Shown here piece after piece: positions 17,671 to 25,776 of a stretch of 64,000 nucleotides of DNA. Source of the stretch: a virus; the IMG/VR virus record IMGVR_UViG_3300044634_004833, positions 90,942 through 154,941 of that record, one strand, 5' to 3'. The position numbers were made by a program, and so were the translations under genes. Every line of letters starts with the position of its first letter. Positions within the stretch are counted from its first letter, which is position 1. The notes under the pieces are model-generated. The model saw only the letters and a program-made list of their open reading frames with translations. It ran no database searches and had not been told where the DNA came from.

Positions 17671-17902
17671 ATTCAATGATTGGATACACACAAGAGAATC
17701 AAGTGCCTCGACCAGAAACAAATGGATGGCTGCTTTAGGTCTTCAGCCAATGTATTCAGCAGATGTGTTTGGACATGCAACTCCAAGACCTTGGGTTGCA
17801 GAAAAACTACTTAAAAATTTAAAGAAGAAAAAGAAGAAGAAGAAGAAGAAATCTAAACACAAAAAGCACAAAACCTTTAAGGAGTTTTTGGAAAACAAAT
17901 AG
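17663..17902 (+). CDS. Small poly-lysine protein with tag-like motifs at both ends
   Basis: 79 residues. The N-terminus IKFNDWIHTRES is the cargo tag; the C-terminus TFKEFLENK matches the same pattern. Between them lie a short neutral region and a run of ten lysines extended by SKHKKHK. Such a tail would bind and condense DNA non-specifically. Inferred role: packaged DNA-associated protein, comparable in concept to T4 internal proteins. The AAG-repeat coding tract could slip. Overlaps the upstream gene by eight bases. Confidence 0.8.
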   Translation: MIKFNDWIHTRESSASTRNKWMAALGLQPMYSADVFGHATPRPWVAEKLLKNLKKKKKKKKKKSKHKKHKTFKEFLENK

Positions 17903-17923
17903 GCATCGTTATAATTATTCATA

Positions 17924-18274
17924 ATGATTTTTAAAGAATGCCGCAACTGCAAAGAACAAAGAATACTAGAAGATTTTCCTCTTTTTTCAACTAAAGAAGC
18001 TGGAAGAAAAAATACCTGCAAAATTTGTACTTATAAACTAAGTGAGATCAGACGGCATCTAAAAATTACAAATCCTCCACCGCCTCCCGGCAACTGTCCG
18101 ATTTGTAATTTCTTTACTGATTCATGGATACTTGATCATTGTCATTTTTCAAATGCTTTTCGTGGATACATATGTAATTCTTGCAACCTTGGTCTTGGTA
18201 GATTTAATGATGATATTGATATTTTGAGAAAAGCAATTGATTACCTTGGCAGGCAGACCACTCCTGTTCCTTAA
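17924..18274 (+). CDS. Endonuclease VII-like HNH nuclease
   Basis: 116 residues. Two cysteine pairs at 58/61 (CPIC) and 84/87 (CNSC) form the structural zinc site; between them LDHCH (D71, H72, H74) is the His-Me finger, and N88 plus GLG complete the endonuclease VII pattern. An extra pair (C6/C9 with C32/C35) suggests a second zinc knuckle. T4 endonuclease VII (gp49) resolves branched DNA before packaging; this protein is shorter and lacks the long dimerisation helices, so it may be a general HNH nuclease. A proline run separates the zinc units. Confidence 0.85.
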   Translation: MIFKECRNCKEQRILEDFPLFSTKEAGRKNTCKICTYKLSEIRRHLKITNPPPPPGNCPICNFFTDSWILDHCHFSNAFRGYICNSCNLGLGRFNDDIDILRKAIDYLGRQTTPVP

Positions 18275-18277
18275 TCC

Positions 18278-18520
18278 TTAGTCTTTTCTAATGCCTTGTA
18301 CTTTTGGATTGGAATCCATTTTTTTTATTATGTTCAAAGCTTTCCAAGGAGCCTTTTTGGAAAGATTCTTTAACCTAACATGGTCTTTAGCATCAATTGT
18401 ATAAGTATAAAGTCTATCCCCTATGTAAACCATTACACGGCCATCGCTGAACCAGCCAGCATATTTAATTTGTTTTTCATCGGCTTCAAAAAGCCATTGT
18501 TTAAATTGTAATTGACTCAT
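18278..18520 (-). CDS. Small tagged protein
   Basis: 80 residues. MSQLQFKQWLFEADEKQ is a textbook copy of the tag; LFE-A fits the T4 gp21 cleavage rule (hydrophobic-x-E before a small residue). After it, IKYAGWFSDGRVMVYIGDRL and YTYTID form a small beta unit loosely like the KTSC fold. The basic C-terminus ends in KD. Function unknown; probable virion cargo. Confidence 0.78.
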   Translation of the reverse strand: MSQLQFKQWLFEADEKQIKYAGWFSDGRVMVYIGDRLYTYTIDAKDHVRLKNLSKKAPWKALNIIKKMDSNPKVQGIRKD

Positions 18521-18601
18521 TGTTGTATATATTTGAATTTGCCTATTATTTTTGTTGACTCATTGTCGATTTGTTGGCATGATAATAACAAGGGGAAATA
18601 T

Positions 18602-19630
18602 ATGCTTATTGACAAGCCTTCATTACAATTTAAACAAAACAAACACACAACCTATGTTGGCGATTCTTTGCAATTTTTAAAAGCACTTCCAGAAGACCCT
18701 ATTTTCAATCTTATCTTCACCTCCCCTCCGTACAATCTTGGCAAGACCTATGAAGATAAAGTTGAAATTGGAGAATATTTAAAGCTAATAATTCCTATTT
18801 TAGAAGAATCATTTAAAAGACTTGCTCCAGATGGCTCGTTGATTCTTCAGGTAGGCAATTATATTACATCTGGAAAGACTAGAGTTCCACTTGACTACAT
18901 ATTCTTTCCATGCTTAAGCCAATTAGGATTTATATTTCAACAAAGAATCATATGGCATTATCGACATGGCCTTCATGGTAAAAATAGATTTGATGGAAGA
19001 CATGAAGCTGCTATGTGGTTCACCAAGAACGAAGACTATAAGTTCAATATTGATCCTGTAAGAGTTCCACAACTTTATCCCAATTACAAGAACAAAGGTG
19101 TTAAAACAGCAAACCCTATGGGTAAGAACCCTAGTGATACTTGGGAAATGGAAGCCCCAGAACTTATGACGGCAGATTTCATTGATAACATTCCTAATGT
19201 TAAGAAGAACCATTGTGAAAAAGTTGATCTTGTAAACCCTGTTTCAGCAGATGAAACCCATCCTTGCCAGTTCCCTGTAGGTCTGGCAGAACGATTCATT
19301 TTGTCAATGACAGACAAAGGCGACGTTGTTTTCGACCCATTTGCAGGAGTTGGATCCTGTGGGGTTGCAGCAGTTATGAACGAAAGAATTTATCTTGGTT
19401 GCGACTTAATTGAACGATATGGACTAACTGCCGACCAAAGAATAGAAGATCATCTTCAAGGAAAGAGGAAGTACAGGCCTCATAACGCTAAGATTCCCGA
19501 TCCTGCCAATAGTAGTTGTGGCCCTAATCCCAAACCCAAGAAATCAGACCATAAACAAGCGCAAAAGCCAACCTCTGCCTCGTTTGATTGGTCAAGCATC
19601 CAAATAAATTTGAACGATTTAGTCAAGTAG
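18602..19630 (+). CDS. Beta-class DNA methyltransferase (SPPY type), copy 1
   Basis: 342 residues. Motif IV is TSPPYNLG (~residue 39) near the N-terminus and motif I is DPFAGVGS (~246) near the C-terminus, the order of beta-class amino-methyltransferases. TSPPY is typical of N4-cytosine enzymes, though N6-adenine cannot be excluded. The target-recognition region lies between. Start at 18602 (GGGG seven bases upstream). It is about half identical by eye to the next gene; this copy has an extra segment (PELMTADFIDNIPN) and a proline/serine-rich tail. No dedicated restriction gene is adjacent. Confidence 0.93.
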   Translation: MLIDKPSLQFKQNKHTTYVGDSLQFLKALPEDPIFNLIFTSPPYNLGKTYEDKVEIGEYLKLIIPILEESFKRLAPDGSLILQVGNYITSGKTRVPLDYIFFPCLSQLGFIFQQRIIWHYRHGLHGKNRFDGRHEAAMWFTKNEDYKFNIDPVRVPQLYPNYKNKGVKTANPMGKNPSDTWEMEAPELMTADFIDNIPNVKKNHCEKVDLVNPVSADETHPCQFPVGLAERFILSMTDKGDVVFDPFAGVGSCGVAAVMNERIYLGCDLIERYGLTADQRIEDHLQGKRKYRPHNAKIPDPANSSCGPNPKPKKSDHKQAQKPTSASFDWSSIQINLNDLVK

Positions 19631-19684
19631 GTTGTTTTTTTTGTAGTCCTCCCTAAAACTATATTGTGGGCAGGGAAAGACCCC

Positions 19685-19713
19685 CTGCGATAAGTTTTTC
19701 AAATACTCTAGTG
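19685..19713 (+). promoter_or_regulatory. CTGCGATAA-N14-CTAGTG element
   Basis: Box 1 at 19685-19693, CTAGTG at 19708. It lies 41 bases before the second methyltransferase start and is the only copy between 8 and 50 kb. Confidence 0.75.
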
Positions 19714-19754
19714 GCCGGGAAGCCATTAACTAAAGTATGGAAGGAGGTGCAGCG

Positions 19755-20675
19755 ATGCATTGTTTGCGTTTTCAACAAGGACATGGTGGTCGTTTCAGTG
19801 ATCAGAGCTTGAGCAAGAAAAGCCCATCCTATATTGTTGATAAAGACTATGCGATTTGGCAGGATGACTGCCGTAAACTTTTGAAAGAATTGCCTCGTAC
19901 TAAATCAATCAACATGGTGTGGAGTTCTCCTCCATATAATGTTGGCAAGTGCTATGAGAACAATAAATCAATTAATGAATATCTAGACTTTCATAAAGAA
20001 GTGATTGATGAAATCATTCCTCGTATGGATGATGATGGAATTGTTTGCTGGCAAGTTGGTTTCTATGTGAATAATAAAACTGGCGAAATTGTGCCGCTTG
20101 AATATTTCTTCTATGACATGTTCAAGAAACATGGTTTGATTATGAAGAATCGAATCATTTGGCATTATCGACATGGTTTGACTTACGATAGTCGATTCGC
20201 TGGCAGACATGAAACAATTATGGTCATGACTAAAGGTAATCATAATTTTAATGTTGATCCTGTGCGTATGCCACAGATTTATAAGAATAAGAAGAAGAAT
20301 GGAAAGTTGACCTGCAATCCTCTTGGTAAAAACCCTGGAGATGTTTGGGATAACATTCCTAATGTTAAGGCTAGTCACCCAGAGAAGATTGATCTGTATA
20401 ATGGTCATACCAAGACCAAAGAGAAACATCCTTGCCAAACTCCAGTTGGTCTGGTTGAAAGGTGCTTGTTGAGCATGACTAAACCAAAAGACCTTATCTT
20501 GGACCCATTTGCAGGTACTGGAAGTATTGGTGTTGCTGCTGCAATTCATGGACGGCGATTCTGGGGCTGTGAAATTTCAGCCAAATACGCTATCGCTGCC
20601 CAAGGTCGAATCAACCAAGCGTTGAGAGGGGAAGCTATGTGGCGACCCCATAACAAACCTATAAAATCTGTTTAA
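19755..20675 (+). CDS. Beta-class DNA methyltransferase (SPPY type), copy 2
   Basis: 306 residues. Motif IV SSPPYNVGK (~residue 57), motif I DPFAGTGS (~250), plus shared landmarks IIWHYRHGL, FNVDPVRMPQ, NPLGKNPGD and HPCQTPVGL with copy 1. AAGGAGGTG seven bases before ATG 19755 decides the start over 19737. The two copies probably arose by tandem duplication and may recognise different sites. It heads the run of ParB-like, helicase and DUF3883 genes. Confidence 0.93.
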   Translation: MHCLRFQQGHGGRFSDQSLSKKSPSYIVDKDYAIWQDDCRKLLKELPRTKSINMVWSSPPYNVGKCYENNKSINEYLDFHKEVIDEIIPRMDDDGIVCWQVGFYVNNKTGEIVPLEYFFYDMFKKHGLIMKNRIIWHYRHGLTYDSRFAGRHETIMVMTKGNHNFNVDPVRMPQIYKNKKKNGKLTCNPLGKNPGDVWDNIPNVKASHPEKIDLYNGHTKTKEKHPCQTPVGLVERCLLSMTKPKDLILDPFAGTGSIGVAAAIHGRRFWGCEISAKYAIAAQGRINQALRGEAMWRPHNKPIKSV

Positions 20676-20721
20676 AAGTTAGTTTTGGTTTTTTCATTCA
20701 TTTAAGAAAGGATGGTGCGTT

Positions 20722-22482
20722 ATGTCTACTACTCACGAGTTGGATGATCCTATTATTTTGAGAGACACTTTTAATATTGTTGATGCTGCTACAAGGATGC
20801 GGGCTATTAAGGATGCTTTGAATGATTCTTCTAAACGAGCACAAGCTATGCCCGTTGGAAACGAAGATATTATCATAGATGGCAATCAGTATAGTTGGGA
20901 GCCAACTATGCTTGATTTTGATAATTTATTATTTGATGTTGCAAACTTCCGTACTCCGATTGCTTGCCAAGAATTTGGTATAGATGATCCTTATAGTAAA
21001 TGGGATAGCGATCAAATTGAAGACCAATTGATTGCGATGAAAGCATTATACGAATGTGAATACAAGGAAGAAGGTCAACGAGTTCTTTTTGACAATTTGA
21101 AATCTCACAAAAAACTTATTCGCCCATTAGTCGTGGACGGAATGGGCGTTGTTCGTGAAGGCAACAAAAGACTTTTTGCAATTTTGGAGCTTCATAAAAG
21201 AGGTGTTTGGCATCGCAAACAAATCGAAGTTGTAGTCCTGCATGAAAAAATACATGTAGTAGGCGGTGGCACAGAGTTGCAACCTGTTACTGACAAAACT
21301 CTAATTCAGAAAGTAAAAGAGCATTATAGCAAGCATGATGATGGCAAGAGAGATCATCATGACTTCGAAAAAGCAGAACAAACCTATCTCCGCTACAACA
21401 AGGTTAATCCTTTTGATTCCACTCCTCTTCCTGCGGAGTTGGCAAACAAATCTAAAGAAAATAGGAAAATTATTAAAGAAGAATTTTTGCTAGGCGAAGC
21501 CATCTCTAAATTTAGGGATAAAACTGCCAGTTTGAGAGATGCTGGTGGCAAATTGATTTTGCCTGTGCGAACTAGTGGTCACATGCAAATAGTTCAATTA
21601 ATGAAAGATATTGTTGACGTTATTAAAGCAATTAAACGACAATATGCAAACAATCCTCTTCTAAACCAGTTTATTGATTATGCATATCAAGAAACAATCA
21701 GCTATATTATCATGTTTCATGACGTAAATCATCCAGATCATGATCGAACTAGGCAAGATTGTTACAGAGCTACTCATGGAGAAGTATGCCACAAATACTT
21801 CCTGCACTGTTTTGATAATGTTTGGGTTGAATCGATACCAAATTTTTTAATGCTGAAGTCGCAAGCAGTTGCCCCATCGCAACCTGCAACGCCCACACAG
21901 AATATTCAAGCACCCCCACAGAATATTCAAGCACCCCCACAGAATATTCAGCCAGTTTCTTCGCCTCCTTCTGGGCCTTCAGGGGCACAAGGCAGATTGC
22001 AAAGGGGTGGCGGTACTACGCCTCCTCCAGTTGCAACCATGTCTGATTATGATTCTATGAAGTTTGATAGAGATTATGTAAAGCAGGTTAAGGCAGATAA
22101 GGATAGGAATGGCGATGACATTTGTGAAAAAATCCATGATAGTGTTGGCAAAGTAACAGAAAACATAGAGTCTTTGTTGATAACTAAGATTTCAGGAAAG
22201 ACTCAACTTGTATTATCTCCTGAAAACACTGGCAAGATAGTCAAATTGTTGATGAACAATATTTGTGATAGCGCAGGTGTCATATTTGAGATTGAAAAGC
22301 TAGCACCTCCGATGGTGCAAAACAAATTTGTGGTAGATATTTTTTCTAAAGTTGTCGAACATGGATTGCGTTTGATTTATAGAGTAATGCAATCTAATGG
22401 ACAAGCAACTAATGATGTTGAAAAAATAATTGAGCGACAGACATTGGATGCAGTTCGAAATCATTTGTTTGGCAAGAAGTAA
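20722..22482 (+). CDS. ParB/sulfiredoxin-like domain protein
   Basis: 586 residues. Residues ~65-160 resemble the ParB N-terminal domain: LIRPLVVDGMGV then VREGNKRLFAI (~141), matching the G-N-x-R-L-x-A core of ParB/DndB-type proteins. These can be DNA-binding CTPases or nuclease-like. A low-complexity hinge with PQNIQAP repeats (388-412) separates a C-terminal helical domain (TENIESLLITKISGKTQL). Gene order with methyltransferases and a helicase argues against simple partitioning; a specificity or sensing subunit is possible (inference). Confidence 0.75.
   Translation: MSTTHELDDPIILRDTFNIVDAATRMRAIKDALNDSSKRAQAMPVGNEDIIIDGNQYSWEPTMLDFDNLLFDVANFRTPIACQEFGIDDPYSKWDSDQIEDQLIAMKALYECEYKEEGQRVLFDNLKSHKKLIRPLVVDGMGVVREGNKRLFAILELHKRGVWHRKQIEVVVLHEKIHVVGGGTELQPVTDKTLIQKVKEHYSKHDDGKRDHHDFEKAEQTYLRYNKVNPFDSTPLPAELANKSKENRKIIKEEFLLGEAISKFRDKTASLRDAGGKLILPVRTSGHMQIVQLMKDIVDVIKAIKRQYANNPLLNQFIDYAYQETISYIIMFHDVNHPDHDRTRQDCYRATHGEVCHKYFLHCFDNVWVESIPNFLMLKSQAVAPSQPATPTQNIQAPPQNIQAPPQNIQPVSSPPSGPSGAQGRLQRGGGTTPPPVATMSDYDSMKFDRDYVKQVKADKDRNGDDICEKIHDSVGKVTENIESLLITKISGKTQLVLSPENTGKIVKLLMNNICDSAGVIFEIEKLAPPMVQNKFVVDIFSKVVEHGLRLIYRVMQSNGQATNDVEKIIERQTLDAVRNHLFGKK
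21893..21951 (+). repeat. Short tandem repeat encoding PQNIQAP
   Basis: Three near-identical copies of an 18-base unit in the hinge of the ParB-like gene, each giving P-Q-N-I-Q. Confidence 0.85.
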
Positions 22483-22495
22483 TAGGAGTAAAATC

Positions 22496-24436
22496 ATGGA
22501 TAAGGTTAAGATACAACTTTCTGTAAATAAGTCTTTTGTAGAAGTTTATTGTATTGGGAATGGAGAGTCCTACAAAGAGATAATGAAATTTGTAGGAATT
22601 CAAACTCAGGCAATGCCATATATTGGCAAGTCTGTAATCTCCACCAAATTATCAGAAGATCAATATAGAATAGTCTTTGAAAGAGAAGCATTCGTAAAGT
22701 TATGGATAAGTTTTAAAAATTGGTATGCCATTCATTCAGGATTGCATTTTCGTAATTATGGCGCTCATTTTGCAGACATGGAGATGACTGAAGAAGACGA
22801 AGATATAATTGATAGCATAGTTGCAGGAAATAATTATTCTGATGTTAAATTAGAAAACTATACTTCAAGGAAAGATGCCGAAAACGAGATAATAAAACAG
22901 GATTTGATTAAGTTTGGAGTTTCACTATCTGATGAAACAAATCTTGAGGAAGATCAGTATGCTAGTGTTAAACAACACTTAAATGGCAGTATTTTTAATT
23001 GCAGTTTGGCTGGCTGTGGAAAAACTATAGTTTCATTATCATCGTATGTCCTTGAGACAAACTGGCAAGTTCCTTTGGTCGTATTCGGCTCAAAAAGCGC
23101 AATAGATTCATGGCAAGTTCAAGAATTGCCTAAGTGGGTTCCAGAAATAGCGAAAAATCATACAGTTAGAATTACATCTAAGAACATGCACATGTTTGAT
23201 ATGCTTGTGCGTAATAAAAAAGTAGTTTTAATAAACTATGATATTATTCATAGGATTTTTAATAAGCTATCACATTATTTTAAAGATGTTCATCCATATT
23301 GTATTTTGGATGAAGCACACCGTTTGAAAAATATAGCATCTAGGAAGACTGGCGCTATGTTGCGCTTGGTCGGATCGGCTTACAAAGTTAGAATTGTTAC
23401 TGCAACTCCGAATCCCAATGATATTGCTGGCGGGCCTCAAAAAGATTTAATTACTTTGTTGATGCTTGCACATCCTAATGCTCATATTTCGCAATTTCAA
23501 GATGAAGAGTATTCTAAGAATGAATTCAGTAGGTTGACAACATACTCAAACAACTTACCAGATGAAGTTGTTATGCCTACTTATTTTGCAGAAATGAGTG
23601 CTTTGCATAAAGATTTCTATCTTAGGCATATTGCCAGCAAGAATAACATTAGACGTATTCAGGGCTATCTTAGAAGCCAAGACCTCATTCGTGCAAGCCG
23701 AGCGCTTGCACATATAATGATGTACATAGCCTTTCCTTCTAGTCCAACGATATTGGCTAGACTAGAAAGAGATGATGATATTGATTCTGCAGAGATAGAA
23801 AGTCTTAGAAATTCCGGTCATGGAAGCAAGATTAATGCAACAGTAAACATTGCCAAAGATATTCTTGATGAAGGCAAAAAAGTAATTATATGGACTTCAT
23901 GGAATGATACTGCAAATTATTTGCAAAGTTTCTTTAGAGCAGAGAATGCAGTAATTTATAATGGTTCTGTAAGGGACAAAACTGTCCCATTGAAGGAGTT
24001 TCATGAGAATCCCAACTGTAGATTGTTTGTTGGGAATATAGGTTGTGGAGAAGCTATTAGTTTGCACAGGGTTGCACAACACGCCATATTTAATGACTAT
24101 AATTATAATTACTGCCATTACGTTCAAAGTCGTAATAGGCATCGTCGTAGGAATATGCCAGTAGGAACAGTTCCTACTACATATTTTATTCAAGCCACCT
24201 ACAATGGCAATCCAGAGTGGACAGTTGACCACAACATATCTGAAAGGATTGGCTTGAAGCATCGGAATAGCACAGATTTATTTAGCAGAATGGCACCTGT
24301 TGACTATTCAAAACCAAAGGACGATGCTCAAAAACTTGCAGGAACAGACAACAAAAATGATATTAGGACTAATATTGAAGGAGCTTTGCGTACCATGATG
24401 GATTTACATGAAGGCATGGACAACAATGACTCTTGA
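22496..24436 (+). CDS. SF2 (Snf2-like) helicase/translocase
   Basis: 646 residues. Motif I AGCGKTI (~171), Ia SKSAIDSWQVQEL, II DEAHRLKN (~271), III VTATPNPND (~302), and the C-terminal lobe with VIIWTSWNDT, NIGCGEAISLHR and QSRNRHRRRN (~543, motif VI). This set matches Snf2/Rad54-like dsDNA translocases. The ~165-residue N-terminal extension is unique to this gene. The start at 22496 is set by TAGGAG; it lies 13 bases after the ParB-like gene and its end overlaps the DUF3883-like gene. Such translocases drive many restriction and defence complexes, but phage recombination helicases have the same motifs. Confidence 0.9.
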   Translation: MDKVKIQLSVNKSFVEVYCIGNGESYKEIMKFVGIQTQAMPYIGKSVISTKLSEDQYRIVFEREAFVKLWISFKNWYAIHSGLHFRNYGAHFADMEMTEEDEDIIDSIVAGNNYSDVKLENYTSRKDAENEIIKQDLIKFGVSLSDETNLEEDQYASVKQHLNGSIFNCSLAGCGKTIVSLSSYVLETNWQVPLVVFGSKSAIDSWQVQELPKWVPEIAKNHTVRITSKNMHMFDMLVRNKKVVLINYDIIHRIFNKLSHYFKDVHPYCILDEAHRLKNIASRKTGAMLRLVGSAYKVRIVTATPNPNDIAGGPQKDLITLLMLAHPNAHISQFQDEEYSKNEFSRLTTYSNNLPDEVVMPTYFAEMSALHKDFYLRHIASKNNIRRIQGYLRSQDLIRASRALAHIMMYIAFPSSPTILARLERDDDIDSAEIESLRNSGHGSKINATVNIAKDILDEGKKVIIWTSWNDTANYLQSFFRAENAVIYNGSVRDKTVPLKEFHENPNCRLFVGNIGCGEAISLHRVAQHAIFNDYNYNYCHYVQSRNRHRRRNMPVGTVPTTYFIQATYNGNPEWTVDHNISERIGLKHRNSTDLFSRMAPVDYSKPKDDAQKLAGTDNKNDIRTNIEGALRTMMDLHEGMDNNDS

Positions 24437-25370
24437 TCTAAATACAAGCACATTTAACAAGCTGTGCGATATTTGGAACATATTGTCTAAAAACAAAGGA
24501 ATAGATGTAGACTATCTTTCACATCTCTGCAAATCTATTAGATATAACGCAGGTTATGTTTTAGATTTTGGAATCAAAAATGAATTATTTTTTATAGATG
24601 AAAATAATTTAGTTTCTTTGACAAAGGAACAAACTATTTTTCAATTTAGATTGCAATTTATTATAAATTATATTAAAAATAATATTGACATTTTGCCATA
24701 CAAGAAGTCATTGCTTCGAGGAAGAATCGCTTTCATAAATGAAATAGGAATTTACAACAATGTTTATCAGATTATGAACGATGCAGGATTAATCAAAGAA
24801 AGCTCTCATGATGCTGCTGTGTTTTGGAAATTTATAGATGCTATTGCTAGAAATAAATTGAATTTACTTAAAGGGGACTATGGATTAATTGGCGAAGAGC
24901 TGTCTATTGAATTAGAGAACTCTTATTTAGATGCTGTAAGCTTGACAGTCAATGGACCCAAAAGAAAATGCAAATGGATATCTATAGACCGTCCTCATGC
25001 AGGATACGATATAAGAAGTTATTACATAGATTCTAAAAACCGTTATGTCAAAAAACGTATTGAAGTAAAAACTTCAAGGGATATAATAAAAGGAAGGATG
25101 TTTATAACTTGGAATGAATGGCGCAAAATGCGTTATGAAACAAGTTGTGGCAAGCTTCCAATCAAATATGTTATTCACCTTTGGGATATACATGATTTGA
25201 AGCATCCAAGACGAGCTATTTTGTGTTATGATGACATAGCTCCTTGTGTGCCAAGATTAAGAAATGGGGGCAGGATTGAGTCATTTAACATCGATGTTCG
25301 TAGGTTCTACGATAACCACAGATTCCACTATATTTCCAATCAAATTACCACAACTTTATCACAGCCATAG
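24426..25370 (+). CDS. DUF3883-like (PD-(D/E)xK-fold) putative nuclease
   Basis: 314 residues from ATG 24426 (24408 is an alternative). The C-terminal half follows the DUF3883/NOV pattern: IGEELSIELE (~155), DRPHAGYDIRSYYID (~190-204), then RIEVKTS (~210) and MFITWNEWRKM (~224). The acid in GYDI and E-x-K in IEVKTS form a restriction-nuclease-like active site. DUF3883 domains accompany helicases in prokaryotic defence genes. The N-terminal half is helical and unrecognised. The 11-base overlap with the helicase gene indicates coupled translation. Confidence 0.75.
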   Translation: MTLDLNTSTFNKLCDIWNILSKNKGIDVDYLSHLCKSIRYNAGYVLDFGIKNELFFIDENNLVSLTKEQTIFQFRLQFIINYIKNNIDILPYKKSLLRGRIAFINEIGIYNNVYQIMNDAGLIKESSHDAAVFWKFIDAIARNKLNLLKGDYGLIGEELSIELENSYLDAVSLTVNGPKRKCKWISIDRPHAGYDIRSYYIDSKNRYVKKRIEVKTSRDIIKGRMFITWNEWRKMRYETSCGKLPIKYVIHLWDIHDLKHPRRAILCYDDIAPCVPRLRNGGRIESFNIDVRRFYDNHRFHYISNQITTTLSQP

Positions 25371-25776
25371 GTTTGCAGAGAACACAAACCAAGCATTTGT
25401 AAATAATGATTTTGCAAATTTATTTTTATTTTTGCCTAAGCCAGATATAGCAATTAAAACAAAAGACTTCAGAAAAACAGTTTCCGAATTATTTGTTAAA
25501 AATCAATATAAACAAGTTGATAGATCTTGTTTTTTCATAAAAAATAATATTGGCATAATATTTCAAACTGGCAACAAAATGAATGCTGCAACTGATTTGC
25601 TATACCTTCAAAACGAATATGTTCTACAAAATATTTATGGAGCAATTTATTGCACCCCTTCGAAAAAATGGAGAGATATTTGGTCGGAAGGAGTTATAGA
25701 AGCTGATAATGTAATTGGCTTGTTAAATGATTGCAAAGCAGTAATAACTTTGCCCGTCACACTATTCGAATTTTAA
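25294..25776 (+). CDS. Unknown protein overlapping the DUF3883-like gene
   Basis: About 160 residues; it may start at 25264 or 25294, both inside the upstream gene. The downstream part (KTVSELFVKNQYKQVDRSCF, FQTGNKMNAATDLLYLQNEY) is ordinary folded protein and clearly coding past 25370. The overlap of ~75 bases is long, so a later non-ATG start is possible. Not recognised; last gene of the putative module. Its end overlaps the convergent gene by 15 bases. Confidence 0.62.
   Translation: MFVGSTITTDSTIFPIKLPQLYHSHRFAENTNQAFVNNDFANLFLFLPKPDIAIKTKDFRKTVSELFVKNQYKQVDRSCFFIKNNIGIIFQTGNKMNAATDLLYLQNEYVLQNIYGAIYCTPSKKWRDIWSEGVIEADNVIGLLNDCKAVITLPVTLFEF

Noticed and set aside
19983-20549. 188-codon minus-strand frame
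   Set aside because: Complement of the second methyltransferase, whose motifs are intact.
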